Shown one piece after another: positions 8,240 through 16,705 of a DNA stretch of 50,450 nucleotides (position 1 is the stretch's first letter; each line of letters opens with the position of its first letter). This stretch comes from CAYWPG01 sp964460035 (GTDB taxonomy: Bacteria > Pseudomonadota > Gammaproteobacteria > Nitrococcales > AK92). Both the position numbers and the translations under genes were made by a program. The notes under the pieces were generated by a model. The model did no database searches. It worked only from the letters and a program-made list of their open reading frames with translations, and had not been told where the DNA came from. Location: assembly GCA_964460035.1 (NCBI GenBank), contig CAYWPG010000030.1, positions 1-50,450 of the forward strand. The letters are read 5' to 3'.

Positions 8240-9613
8240 TCAGGCGGCGCTCTGTTCCTCGCTGAGCAGTGCGCTGACGAACTCCTTGGCATCGAACGGG
8301 CGCAGATCCTCCAGCTTCTCGCCGATCCCGATGAAGCGGATCGGCAGCTTGAGCTGCTCGGCGATGGCGAAGATCACGCCGCCCTTGGCCGTGCCGTCGA
8401 GTTTGGTAAGCACTATGCCGTCCACGCCCACGGCCTCGTGGAAGCGCCGCGCCTGGGCCAGCGCGTTCTGACCGTTACTGGCATCGAGCACCAGCAGCGT
8501 TTCGTGCGGTGCGCTGGCGTCGAGCTTGCCCAGCACGCGCTTGACCTTCTTCAGCTCCTCCATGAGGTTGTCCTTGGTGTGCAGGCGCCCTGCGGTATCG
8601 GCGATGAGCACCTGCTGTCCACGGGCCTGAGCCGCCTGCAAGGCATCGAAAATCACCGAGGCCGAATCGGCGCCGGCATGCTGTGCGATCACGGGGATTC
8701 CGCTGCGCTCACCCCAGACCTTGAGCTGCTCGACGGCAGCGGCGCGGAAGGTATCGCCCGCGGCCAGCATCACCGAACGGCCCTCGCCCTGGAAGCGCCG
8801 CGCCAGCTTGCCGATGGTGGTCGTCTTGCCGGCACCGTTGACGCCGACGACCAGTAGCACGAACGGTTTCACCGCCGGGTCTATCACCAGCGGCTGGCTG
8901 CAGGGTTCGAGAATGGCCACCATGGCGTCGTGCAGCGCCTGCATCAGCGCCTTGGCATCCTTGAGCTGGTGCCGGGCGACGCTCTCGGTGACGCTATCGA
9001 GGATGCGCTGCGTAGCCTCCACGCCGACGTCGGCCATCAGCAAGCGCGTTTCCAGCTCCTCAAGCAGCTCGTCATCGATGGCCTTCTTGCCCAGGAAGAG
9101 GGCGGCCAGCCCCTCGGTAAGCCCGCTGCCCGTGCGGTTAAGGCCGGCGCGCAGACGGGCGAACAAGCCCAGCTTCGCCTCCGCTGGAGCGGGTTCGGCT
9201 CCCGCTTCCCCGGCCGGTGCGGGCATGACTGGCGCCGTTTCCTGTGCCGGCGGCGCGGCCGGCGCGGGACTCGGCTGCGGCGGAGCTACCGGGCGCGCGC
9301 GCTCTTCGGGCAGCGGCACTCCGCTTACCGGCGGTGCGATGCGCAGATCCTCTGGCATCGTCTCGGGCCGCGGAGGTGCAGGCGGACGCTGCGCACGCGC
9401 CTGCTGCCGCGCTCTGAGACGGTCCAAGAAGGCCGACGCCTGCGACTCGGCCATCGCCTGCTCTTCGCGATCGATGTCCGGGTGGCTGCCGCCACGAGCG
9501 ATGAGTGCGGACTCGGGCTCAACGAACGGTTGCCGCTGGGTGCGCCCGTGACGTTCGAAACTGAGCTCGGCCTCGTCGACCGGCTGTATGTCCTTTTTCC
9601 GGAAACCCCACAT
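8240..9613 (-). CDS. ftsY: Signal recognition particle receptor FtsY
   Basis: SRP-GTPase that receives ribosome-nascent-chain complexes from Ffh at the inner membrane. The N-terminal A domain (about 1-145) is charged and then rich in Pro and Ala, as in other gammaproteobacteria. The NG domain follows: N-domain helices (about 150-245), G1 GVNGAGKTTT (about 257-266), DTFRAAAVEQL, G3 DTAGRLHTKDNLMEEL, G4 TKLDGTAKGG and the closing GIGEKLEDLRPFDAKEFV. The length is 457 aa (E. coli 497), the difference lying in the variable A domain. It heads the ftsY-ftsE-ftsX-rpoH series and diverges from the M16 peptidase genes. Confidence 0.97.
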   Translation of the reverse strand: MWGFRKKDIQPVDEAELSFERHGRTQRQPFVEPESALIARGGSHPDIDREEQAMAESQASAFLDRLRARQQARAQRPPAPPRPETMPEDLRIAPPVSGVPLPEERARPVAPPQPSPAPAAPPAQETAPVMPAPAGEAGAEPAPAEAKLGLFARLRAGLNRTGSGLTEGLAALFLGKKAIDDELLEELETRLLMADVGVEATQRILDSVTESVARHQLKDAKALMQALHDAMVAILEPCSQPLVIDPAVKPFVLLVVGVNGAGKTTTIGKLARRFQGEGRSVMLAAGDTFRAAAVEQLKVWGERSGIPVIAQHAGADSASVIFDALQAAQARGQQVLIADTAGRLHTKDNLMEELKKVKRVLGKLDASAPHETLLVLDASNGQNALAQARRFHEAVGVDGIVLTKLDGTAKGGVIFAIAEQLKLPIRFIGIGEKLEDLRPFDAKEFVSALLSEEQSAA

Positions 9614-9746
9614 GGGCTGTTATGGTCCTTACTCTGGATATGGAAGAAAATCGTTCAGTATCCTACCACTCCACGCCAGGCCGGCTAAGAGCCCCTGGTA
9701 AAGCGCCGCCCGGGGCGCCCACTCGCCCATAACCCCAAGGAGCGCC

Positions 9747-11087
9747 ATGAAACGGATTCCGATTCTGACCCTGCTCTGCCTGCTGCTGGTGCCACTGACG
9801 GTGACCGCGGCCCCGAGCACCGAGGTGCGCGAGTACAAGCTCGACAACGGGCTCACGCTGATCGTGCGACCCGATCACCGGGCGCCGGTGGTGGTTTCGC
9901 AAGTCTGGTACCGTGTCGGCTCGAGTTACGAGTATCGGGGCGTCACGGGTATATCTCACGTGCTCGAGCATATGATGTTCAAAGGGACGGAGACGCTCGC
10001 ACCGGGCGAGTTCTCGCGCATCATCGCTCGCGAAGGCGGTCGCGAAAACGCTTTCACCAGCCGCGACTTCACCGGCTACTATCAGCAACTGTCGGCCGAC
10101 CGGCTGCCTATAGCCTTCAAGCTGGAAGCCGACCGCATGCACCGCCTGCAACTCTCGGAAGCCGAGTTCGCCAAGGAGATCGAGGTGGTCAAGGAAGAGC
10201 GCCGCCAGCGCACCGAGAACAATCCCACGGCGCTGATGATGGAACGCTTCAACGCGGTGGCGTACGTTGCCAGCACCTACCGCCAACCTATCGTCGGCTG
10301 GATGGAAGATCTGGAGAATATGACCTTGGCCGACGTCGAAGCCTGGTACCGCCGCTGGTACGCGCCCGAAAACGCGATCGTGGTAGTGGTCGGCGACGTC
10401 GATCCCGACGCGGTACGCAGCCTGGCCGAGGAATACTTCGGGCAGGTGCCCGCACGCGCGGTTGCCCCGCATCGCCCTGTGCAGGATATCCCGGCACCGG
10501 GCGAGCGCCGCATCCGTGTGCGGGTGCCGGCCGAGCTGCCCACCGTGGTAATGGGCTATCAAGTGCCGTCGCTGGCCACTGCTCAGCGCTCGTGGGAGCC
10601 GTATGCACTGGAAGTGATGGCGACCATCCTGAGCGGGGGCTCGGCGGCCCGACTGCCGGCCCGCTTGATACGCGGCAAGGAAATCGCCGCCGCGGCCAGC
10701 GCCGGCTACTCTGCCGTAGCCCGCCTCGACTCGCAGTTCCTGTTCAGCGCCAGCCCGGTTCCCGGACAAGATGTGGCAGCGCTTGAAGCGGCGCTCGCGG
10801 AAGAGATCCGGCGCCTGCGTGAGGAGCCGGTGAGCGCTGCCGAACTGAAACGGGCGCAGAATCAGATCATGGCCGATCACCTGTTCCAGCTCGACTCGGT
10901 GTTCTACCAAGCCATGCAGATCGGCATGCTGGAGACGGCTGGCATCGGTTGGCGCGAGCTCGATCGCTACGAGCAAGGCATCCGCTCGGTCACGCCCGAG
11001 CAAATTCAGGAAGTGGCTCAGCGCTATCTGGTCCCGGAGCGGCTGACCGTCGGCATTCTCGATCCCGTCCGCGGAGGTGAGCAATGA
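9747..11087 (+). CDS. M16 family zinc metallopeptidase, catalytic member (PqqL/YmxG-like)
   Basis: Predicted exported zinc peptidase. A signal peptide (KRIPILTLLCLLLVPLTVTAA, about residues 2-22) is followed by two M16 half-domains. The inverted zinc motif HVLEH (71-75) and the downstream glutamate near 150 (VVKEERRQRTENN) are intact, so this copy should be active. AGGAG precedes the ATG at a good distance. It overlaps the next gene by 4 bases (ATGA), and that gene encodes a second M16-fold protein without the zinc motif. Such pairs usually act as active/inactive partners. The order ftsY < > M16-M16-rsmD-coaD is conserved in many gammaproteobacteria. The substrate is unknown. Confidence 0.9.
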   Translation: MKRIPILTLLCLLLVPLTVTAAPSTEVREYKLDNGLTLIVRPDHRAPVVVSQVWYRVGSSYEYRGVTGISHVLEHMMFKGTETLAPGEFSRIIAREGGRENAFTSRDFTGYYQQLSADRLPIAFKLEADRMHRLQLSEAEFAKEIEVVKEERRQRTENNPTALMMERFNAVAYVASTYRQPIVGWMEDLENMTLADVEAWYRRWYAPENAIVVVVGDVDPDAVRSLAEEYFGQVPARAVAPHRPVQDIPAPGERRIRVRVPAELPTVVMGYQVPSLATAQRSWEPYALEVMATILSGGSAARLPARLIRGKEIAAAASAGYSAVARLDSQFLFSASPVPGQDVAALEAALAEEIRRLREEPVSAAELKRAQNQIMADHLFQLDSVFYQAMQIGMLETAGIGWRELDRYEQGIRSVTPEQIQEVAQRYLVPERLTVGILDPVRGGEQ

Positions 11088-12400
11088 GCATGCGCGCACG
11101 ACTGCTTGCCACGGCCCTGCTGCTGATCGCACCCGGCCTGCTGCTCGCCGGTCCGCAGATCCAGCACTGGCAGCTCGACAACGGCGCGCGAGTCTACTTT
11201 GTCGCCGCCGACGCCCTCCCCATCGTCGACGTTCGTATTACCTTCGATGCCGCGGCCGCGCGCGATGGCGAACTGGCCGGCTTGGCTCGCCTGACCAACA
11301 GCCTGCTCAACCAGGGCGCCGGCGGACTGGACGCCGACGATCTGGCCCAGGCATTCGAGAGCGTAGGCGCCCGCTACTCCAGCGGCAGCGAGCGCGACAT
11401 GGCCTGGATCCATCTGCGCAGCCTCAGCCGGCCCGAGTCCCTGCAGCCTGCGGCAACCACTCTTGCCCGGGTCCTGACCGCGCCCGATTTCCCGGAAGCG
11501 GCGCTGGAGCGGCAGCGCCGCCGCATGCTGGTCGCACTGCAAGCCGAGCGCCAGTCACCTCCGGCGATGGCGAACCGCGCATTGTACGCCGCCTTGTATG
11601 GCGATCACCCTTACGCGACGCCGCCGCAAGGTACCGAGGAGAGTCTGGCAGCCATCGACCGCGAGGCGGTAGAAAACTTCTACCGTCAATATTACGTCGC
11701 CACCAATGCCGTGATCGCTATCGTCGGCGATCTCGATCGCAGCCAGGCCGAGGAGCTGGCGCAAACCATGGCCGGGGAGCTGCGGCCTGGCCAGGCGCCC
11801 GCGCCGCTGCCGGAGCCGACGCCGCCCGAGGCCCAGACCGTCCACATCCCCTTCCCGGCCAATCAGACCACGATCCTGATCGGGCAGCTGGGCATGCGCC
11901 GCGACGACCCGGACCGCTTCCCGCTGGAAGTCGGGAATCATATCCTCGGCGGGAGCGGGCTGGTCTCGGTGCTCGCCTACGAAATGCGTGAACGCCGCGG
12001 CCTGTCGTATAGCAGTTACAGCTATTTCGTCCCCAGTGCGGCCACGGGTCCGTTTATCATCGGCAGCCAGGTCAGAGCCGATCGCGCCGGCGAGGCACAG
12101 GAGTTGCTGGAGACGGTGTTCCGCGAGTTCCGCGATCTCGGGCCCAGCGCGGAACAGCTGGAGGCGGCGCAGGCGAACATCACCGGCGGATTCCCGCTCT
12201 CTTTGGACAGCAACAGCAAAATCGTCGGCCAAGTGGCCATGATCGGCTTTTACCGCCTGCCGCTCGACTACCTGGATACCTACACCAAGCACGTTGAGGC
12301 GGTGAGCCTGGGCAGCGTACGCTCGGCATTTCAGCGGCTGGATCCGAACCATCGGGTAGTGGTGTTGGTAGGCCCCGAACCGGAAGCCCAAAGCGAGTGA
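11084..12400 (+). CDS. M16 family protein lacking the zinc motif (probable non-catalytic partner)
   Basis: This 438-aa exported protein has a signal peptide (RARLLATALLLIAPGLLLAG) and the M16 fold. Where the catalytic member has HxxEH, this one has GLARLTNSLLNQG, so no zinc site is formed. The C-terminal half keeps the conserved R/Y segment RERRGLSYSSYSYF, typical of the substrate-binding half of M16 proteins. It starts inside the stop of the previous gene (ATGA overlap) and its own stop overlaps the rsmD start (GTGA), so all three genes are translationally linked. A heterodimer with the upstream protein, like the mitochondrial processing peptidase pair, is inferred. Confidence 0.88.
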   Translation: MSMRARLLATALLLIAPGLLLAGPQIQHWQLDNGARVYFVAADALPIVDVRITFDAAAARDGELAGLARLTNSLLNQGAGGLDADDLAQAFESVGARYSSGSERDMAWIHLRSLSRPESLQPAATTLARVLTAPDFPEAALERQRRRMLVALQAERQSPPAMANRALYAALYGDHPYATPPQGTEESLAAIDREAVENFYRQYYVATNAVIAIVGDLDRSQAEELAQTMAGELRPGQAPAPLPEPTPPEAQTVHIPFPANQTTILIGQLGMRRDDPDRFPLEVGNHILGGSGLVSVLAYEMRERRGLSYSSYSYFVPSAATGPFIIGSQVRADRAGEAQELLETVFREFRDLGPSAEQLEAAQANITGGFPLSLDSNSKIVGQVAMIGFYRLPLDYLDTYTKHVEAVSLGSVRSAFQRLDPNHRVVVLVGPEPEAQSE

Positions 12401-12966
12401 GCAAAGGCAAGCAGACCCTACGTATCATCGCCGGTCGCTGGCGCAGCCGGCGCCTGGTGTTCCCCGATCTGGCGGAGCTGCGGCCTACCGGTGACCGCGT
12501 GCGCGAGACCGCGTTCAACTGGTTGCAGCCCTACGTCCCGGGAGCGCGCTGCCTGGATCTTTTCGCTGGCGCAGGGGCCATGGGCCTGGAAGCGGCCTCG
12601 CGCGGCGCGGAGCGGGTAGTGCTGGTCGACCGCGCCCGGGTTGCCTGCGCCGCTCTGCGCGAGAACCAGCGGTTGCTGGGCGCCAGCATGGTCGAAGTGG
12701 TGTGCGCGGACGCGTTGAGCTACCTGCGCGGACACGCGGAACCATTCGACATCGTCTTTCTTGATCCTCCGTTCGAGTCCGATATCATCGAGAGCTGCTG
12801 CCGACTGCTCGAGGACGGCGGCTGGCTTGCGCCCTCCGCGCGCGTTTATCTGGAAACGGCCAAGACGAAACCACTGCCGGAATTGCCGGCGACCTGGGAA
12901 ATCACCCGTAGCCGGGAAGCCGGCCGGGTGGCATTCCACCTAGCGCACCGTCGAGTGCTCGGTTAA
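12397..12966 (+). CDS. rsmD: 16S rRNA (guanine966-N2)-methyltransferase RsmD
   Basis: SAM-dependent methyltransferase for G966 of 16S rRNA. The N-terminal RIIAGRWRSRRLVFP and RPTGDRVRETAFNWL segments are hallmarks of the family. The SAM loop is LDLFAGAGAMGLEA (about 53-66) and the catalytic motif IV is DPPF (123-126). The length is 189 aa (E. coli 198). The start is a GTG overlapping the stop of the preceding gene by 4 bases, so translation is coupled. A hairpin follows 30 bases after the stop. Confidence 0.95.
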   Translation: MSKGKQTLRIIAGRWRSRRLVFPDLAELRPTGDRVRETAFNWLQPYVPGARCLDLFAGAGAMGLEAASRGAERVVLVDRARVACAALRENQRLLGASMVEVVCADALSYLRGHAEPFDIVFLDPPFESDIIESCCRLLEDGGWLAPSARVYLETAKTKPLPELPATWEITRSREAGRVAFHLAHRRVLG

Positions 12967-12996
12967 CGAAGCACCGAGGGCTGGAAGGCTTTCTGC

Positions 12997-13016
12997 GCGG
13001 GGCAGACATGCCCCGC
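12997..13016 (+). terminator. Hairpin after rsmD
   Basis: Perfect 8-bp stem GCGGGGCA / TGCCCCGC closed by the four-base loop GACA, 30 bases downstream of the rsmD stop. There is no T-run after it, so it may instead be an RNA-stabilising hairpin. A separate coaD promoter would be expected in the 120 bases that follow. Confidence 0.4.
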
Positions 13017-13136
13017 CGCTTCAATGGCATAAGCCGTTGATATGGCGGAGTCGCGGTCGGACGAGTACTGACTGCGAGCGGGCCGAACGCAACTACGGAC
13101 GGTTTTGTTCGGCCATTCACCTAATCGGGAGCAGTT

Positions 13137-13625
13137 ATGGGCATTACCGCTATTTATCCGGGCACCTTCGATCCGATCACCAACGGCCACAGCGATCTGG
13201 TCGAACGCGCTGCCAAGCTGTTCGACACGCTGATCGTTGGCGTAGCGGCGTATCCGAACCCAAGCAAGAAACCGGCATTCTCCATCGAGGAGCGGGTGGA
13301 ACTGGCGCGCACCGTTCTCGGCCATATCAAGAACGTGCGCGTCCAGACCTTCGATACCCTTCTGGCGGATTTCGTGCGCGCGGAGGGCGCGAAGGTGATC
13401 CTGCGCGGGCTGCGGGCGGTGTCCGACTTCGAGTATGAGTTCCAGCTGGCCAGCATGAACCGTCAGCTGGTCGACGCGGAAACGATGTTCCTCACGCCCG
13501 CGGAGCAGTACTCTTATATTTCCTCCAGCTTGGTGCGAGAAGTAGCGACCTTAGGGGGCGACGTGAGCAAGTTCGTACACCCGGTCGTACATCAGGCACT
13601 GATCGAGCGCGTCCGCAAGCGCTGA
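13137..13625 (+). CDS. coaD: Pantetheine-phosphate adenylyltransferase CoaD
   Basis: It transfers AMP from ATP to 4'-phosphopantetheine to give dephospho-CoA, the penultimate CoA step. The nucleotidyltransferase motif TNGH (15-18) follows YPGTFDPI, the substrate segment RGLRAVSDFEYEFQLA is intact, and the C-terminal YSYISSSLVRE carries the ISSxxxR motif. The length is 162 aa (E. coli 159). The ATG is preceded by a GGGAGCA ribosome-binding site. It is in the usual place between rsmD and a ferredoxin gene. Confidence 0.96.
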   Translation: MGITAIYPGTFDPITNGHSDLVERAAKLFDTLIVGVAAYPNPSKKPAFSIEERVELARTVLGHIKNVRVQTFDTLLADFVRAEGAKVILRGLRAVSDFEYEFQLASMNRQLVDAETMFLTPAEQYSYISSSLVREVATLGGDVSKFVHPVVHQALIERVRKR

Positions 13626-13755
13626 ATTCAGAGCGAGGCTGCCGGCAAATTCGGCACGCATTCCGCGAACGGTGCGCCGCTCCGTTGGCCACCCGAGGCC
13701 GACACAGTCCTTGGGCGAAGGCGGCGGAGAGACGCCGGCGGCCGCCAGCCATGCC

Positions 13756-13779
13756 CAGGGACAGCACTGCGTGTCCCTG
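13756..13779 (+). terminator. Hairpin between coaD and the ferredoxin gene
   Basis: An 8-bp stem CAGGGACA / TGTCCCTG with an 8-base loop lies about 130 bases after the coaD stop. It is followed within about 8 bases by ATTTT, a short T-run on the plus strand, and could be a weak terminator or attenuator ahead of the ferredoxin gene. Confidence 0.35.
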
Positions 13780-13825
13780 CGGCACGATTTTCGACCTATC
13801 TGCAGGCATAGACCAAGACGATAGC

Positions 13826-14077
13826 ATGGCGCTGTATATCACCGACGAGTGCATCAACTGCGATGTTTGCGAACCGGTGTGCCCAAACAGCGCGATCAGC
13901 CAAGGGCCGGAGATCTACGTGATCGACCCGGACCTATGCACCGAGTGCGTGGGCCACTTCGATGTGCCGCAGTGTCAGCAGGTGTGCCCCGTGGAATGCA
14001 TTCCTCACGACCCTGAGCACCCCGAGACGCAGGCCGAGCTGTACGCGAAGTATCTGAGAATTGTCGGGGAGTCATGA
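13826..14077 (+). CDS. 2[4Fe-4S] ferredoxin, Allochromatium-type (YfhL-like)
   Basis: An 83-aa soluble electron carrier. The first cluster motif is CINCDVCEPVCP; the second has the expanded spacing C-T-E-C-(8 residues)-C-(3)-C seen in CTECVGHFDVPQCQQVCP, characteristic of the Allochromatium vinosum-type ferredoxins with widely separated cluster potentials. The start at 13826 (MALYITDECINCD) is chosen because family members begin there; the open frame extends 47 codons upstream but that part is arginine-rich and unlike protein. Its ATGA overlap with ggt links the two genes. The coaD-ferredoxin neighbourhood is common in gammaproteobacteria. The redox partner is unknown. Confidence 0.92.
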   Translation: MALYITDECINCDVCEPVCPNSAISQGPEIYVIDPDLCTECVGHFDVPQCQQVCPVECIPHDPEHPETQAELYAKYLRIVGES

Positions 14078-15825
14078 AATTGCGAGCCAGCCTACTGCAT
14101 CGTCATGCATTGCTCGGGAGCATCGCGCTCGCCTTGCTGATAGTGCTGCCGGTCCAGGCGCAGCCCCAGCGGCCGCCGGCTGCGGCTATCGCCAGCGCGC
14201 ACCCGCTGGCCACGGCTGCGGGCGAGGAGATCCTCGCTGCCGGCGGCAATGCGTTCGACGCTGCCATCGCGGTGAGCGCGGCGCTGGCGGTGGTGGAGCC
14301 GTTCGGCTCGGGCATTGGCGGCGGCGGTTTCTGGTTGCTGCACCGGGCCGAGGATGACTACCAGGTGTTCGTCGACGCCCGCGAAACGGCGCCGGCCGCC
14401 GCCCACGCCGATATGTACGTGGGCGAAGACGGCAAAGTCGACTCGCAGGCATCGCTGGTAGGCCCCCTGGCAGCGGCGATTCCCGGCACGCCTGCGGCGC
14501 TGGCGCACCTAGCCGAGTATTACGGACGGCTGCCGCTTGCGCGAAGCCTGGCGCCGGCCATTCGGCTCGCCCGCGAAGGGTTCCCGGTCGACGACCGCTA
14601 CCGCCGCCTGGCCCGGTGGCGATTGCAGGACCTGCGCCGCTATCCGGCCACCCGCGCCATCTTCCTGCACGAAGGCGCTCCTCCTCCGGCGGGCCACCTG
14701 CTGCGCCAACCGGAGCTTGCCGATACGCTGACCGCTCTCGCCACCCATGGAGCGGCCGGCTTCTATGAAGGCGAGATCGCGCAGCGCCTGGTCGAGAGCG
14801 TGCGGCGCCATGGCGGAATCTGGACGTTGGAAGACTTGCGCGATTACCGGGTCATCGAGCGCGAGCCTTTGATTGGCGAGTACCGCGGCGTCCGCATCGT
14901 AACTGCGCCGCCGCCCTCGGCAGGCGGCATCAGCATGCTGACCATGCTGAATATTCTCGCGGGCTACGACCTCGATGCGCTACCGCCGGACGGGCGGGCG
15001 CACGTTATCGTAGAAGCGATGCGGCGCGCATATCGCGATCGCGCCGAGTACCTGGGCGATCCGGAGTTCGTCGAGATGCCCCTGCAGCGGCTGATCAGCC
15101 CACATTACGCAGCCGGCCTGCGGGCCAGCCTGCGCTTCGATCGGGCAACGCCCAGCGAGAGCTTACGCGAGGTAACACTAGCCGACAGCCGCGGCGAGAG
15201 CACCACCCACTTTTCGATTCTAGATAGCGAAGGCAATCGGGTTGCGGCAACCCTCTCCATCAACTACGCCTTCGGTTCTGGCTTTACCGCCGAGGGTACC
15301 GGCGTGCTGCTCAACAACGAGATGGACGACTTCGCGCCCCAGCCTGGAACGCCGAATGCGTATGGCCTGGTGGGGAGCAGCGCCAATGCGATCGCGCCGG
15401 GCAAACGCCCGCTCTCCAGCATGACGCCCACCTTCCTGGAGGCCAGCGACCGGATCGGAATCCTGGGCACGCCCGGGGGCAGCCGCATAGTATCCATGGT
15501 GCTGCTCGGTACGCTCGACTTCGCCGCAGGCGAACCCGCGGAGACCTGGGTATCGCGGCCGCGCTTTCACCACCAATACCTGCCGGACGAGATCGAGCAC
15601 GAGCCAGATGCGCTGGAAGGCGCGCGTGAGGGGCTGCGGCGCCGAGGGCATCGGCTGAAGGACCTGCAGCGCGAGTACGGCGACATGCAGGCCATTCTCT
15701 GGACATTTGACGGTGTCGTGCAGGCGGCCAGCGACCCGCGCGGGGGCGGACTCGCCCGCGTAATTTCGCTGCCGAAGCGAACGTCGCGGCCAAGGGCGCT
15801 GTCTTCCACGGTCCAGCCGGACTAG
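14074..15825 (+). CDS. ggt: Gamma-glutamyltransferase (periplasmic, autoprocessing)
   Basis: N-terminal-nucleophile hydrolase that cleaves gamma-glutamyl bonds of glutathione and related compounds in the periplasm. A signal peptide (about 1-29, ending VQA) is followed by the large subunit, with the substrate arginine in DARETAP (about 101-107). Autocleavage should occur before Thr377 in ESTTHFSILD, making Thr377 the nucleophile. The small subunit keeps KRPLSSMTPT and GTPGGSRI, which hold the substrate and the oxyanion. The length is 583 aa (E. coli 580). The start overlaps the ferredoxin stop by 4 bases. A REP-like repeat begins 4 bases after the stop. Confidence 0.94.
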   Translation: MKLRASLLHRHALLGSIALALLIVLPVQAQPQRPPAAAIASAHPLATAAGEEILAAGGNAFDAAIAVSAALAVVEPFGSGIGGGGFWLLHRAEDDYQVFVDARETAPAAAHADMYVGEDGKVDSQASLVGPLAAAIPGTPAALAHLAEYYGRLPLARSLAPAIRLAREGFPVDDRYRRLARWRLQDLRRYPATRAIFLHEGAPPPAGHLLRQPELADTLTALATHGAAGFYEGEIAQRLVESVRRHGGIWTLEDLRDYRVIEREPLIGEYRGVRIVTAPPPSAGGISMLTMLNILAGYDLDALPPDGRAHVIVEAMRRAYRDRAEYLGDPEFVEMPLQRLISPHYAAGLRASLRFDRATPSESLREVTLADSRGESTTHFSILDSEGNRVAATLSINYAFGSGFTAEGTGVLLNNEMDDFAPQPGTPNAYGLVGSSANAIAPGKRPLSSMTPTFLEASDRIGILGTPGGSRIVSMVLLGTLDFAAGEPAETWVSRPRFHHQYLPDEIEHEPDALEGAREGLRRRGHRLKDLQREYGDMQAILWTFDGVVQAASDPRGGGLARVISLPKRTSRPRALSSTVQPD

Positions 15826-15828
15826 CCG

Positions 15829-15859
15829 CTGTAGGAGCACGCCCCCGGGCGCGAAAGCC
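15829..15859 (+). repeat. REP-like dispersed repeat, copy 1
   Basis: It begins CTGTAGGAGCACGCC and ends GGGCGCGAAAGCC, resembling copies near 34868, 34921 and 43378. It lies immediately after the ggt stop, a typical place for gammaproteobacterial REP elements. The inner CGCCCCCGGGCG can fold back on itself. Confidence 0.55.
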
Positions 15860-16025
15860 TTTGGCAATGGGCCTGCCCTCTTGCCACGGGACATAGAATC
15901 GCCCACCGGCGCGGCCCTCTCCCAGGCCGGTCACAGACTGCGCCCGGAAAGCTGCTTCCCCCCAAAGTGGACGCTAGGACCTGGAAGGATATACTCGAAG
16001 TTGGTTTGGTTGGACGTGAGATGGG

Positions 16026-16619
16026 ATGAGTTCCAGTAAACGCGAGCAACTACTCGATGCCGCCATAGAGCTATTTTATCGTCACGGCTGCCACACTACC
16101 GGCATAGACAAAGTGCTGGCGGAGGCCGGCGTCGCGAAGATGACGCTGTACAAGCACTTCAAGTCGAAGGAAGAGCTGGTTTTAGCCGCCGCCGAGCGTT
16201 TCCACGACCGCGCCAAGCGCGAATTCGAAGCCGCCATCGCGTCGAAAGACTACACTCCGCGCCAGCGCCTGATCGCCATGTTCGATGTACTCGCCAACTG
16301 GCTGCGGGAGAGCGATTATCGCGGCTGTCCGTCGATCAACCTCGCCGTGGAATACCCACAGATCGATCATCCTATCCATCAAGCGGCAGCCAATCACAAG
16401 CGTCAACGCATCGTTTATATGAGAGAGCTGGCGGCAGCGGCCGGCGCGAGGGAGCCGCAGCAGCTGGCGGAACAACTGGTGCTGTTGCTCGAAGGCGCCA
16501 CCGTTATGGCGCAGCTTAACGGAAATCTTGATCTAGTCGAACGCGCGCGCGCCACCGCGGAACAGCTGATCGAGGCAGCGCTGCCAGAGAACGCCACGCT
16601 AACAGACAAGTCTGTATAG
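16026..16619 (+). CDS. TetR/AcrR family transcriptional regulator
   Basis: This 197-aa regulator has an N-terminal helix-turn-helix (KREQLLDAAIELFYRHGCHTTGI followed by KVLAEAGVAKMTLYKHFKSKEELV) and an all-helical ligand-binding C-terminal domain (about 60-197). The HTH resembles the subgroup that binds TAGAC-type palindromes (NemR-like), but the ligand is unknown. No TAGAC-type palindrome was found between ggt and this gene, whereas two palindromes sit across its stop codon. The start at 16026 gives a standard MSSSKREQLLDAA beginning. No target gene is adjacent on the plus strand, so the regulon cannot be inferred from context. Confidence 0.88.
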   Translation: MSSSKREQLLDAAIELFYRHGCHTTGIDKVLAEAGVAKMTLYKHFKSKEELVLAAAERFHDRAKREFEAAIASKDYTPRQRLIAMFDVLANWLRESDYRGCPSINLAVEYPQIDHPIHQAAANHKRQRIVYMRELAAAAGAREPQQLAEQLVLLLEGATVMAQLNGNLDLVERARATAEQLIEAALPENATLTDKSV

Positions 16620-16632
16620 ACAGGGCTGTCTA
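16602..16632. promoter_or_regulatory. Tandem palindromes across the tetR stop codon
   Basis: Two perfect palindromes are separated by one base: ACAGACAAGTCTGT (16602-16615) and TAGACAGGGCTGTCTA (16617-16632). The tetR stop TAG is the first three bases of the second one. TAGAC-type palindromes are operators for several TetR regulators. The location at the 3' end of the gene is odd; they could be operators or short hairpins in the transcript. Confidence 0.5.
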
Positions 16633-16673
16633 GTTATGTAATTCTACCGCCCTCTCTCTTCTTCGCTCCCTTT

Positions 16674-16705
16674 GGCCGGCCACTTCGAGTGTGGCCGGTC
16701 CTTTT
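16674..16705 (+). terminator. Intrinsic terminator after tetR
   Basis: A stem CCGGCCAC (16676-16683) / GTGGCCGG (16691-16698) with a 7-base loop can be extended by two more pairs including a G:U, and is followed on the plus strand by CCTTTTC. It lies between the tetR stop and the convergent lipoprotein gene. Confidence 0.6.

Noticed and set aside
9663..11132. 489-codon minus-strand open frame opposite the first M16 gene
   Set aside because: Antisense to a strongly recognised protein with zinc motif and signal peptide; composition is unlike a protein.
12902..13120. 72-codon minus-strand frame between rsmD and coaD
   Set aside because: Overlaps rsmD in antisense and has no ribosome-binding site or motif.
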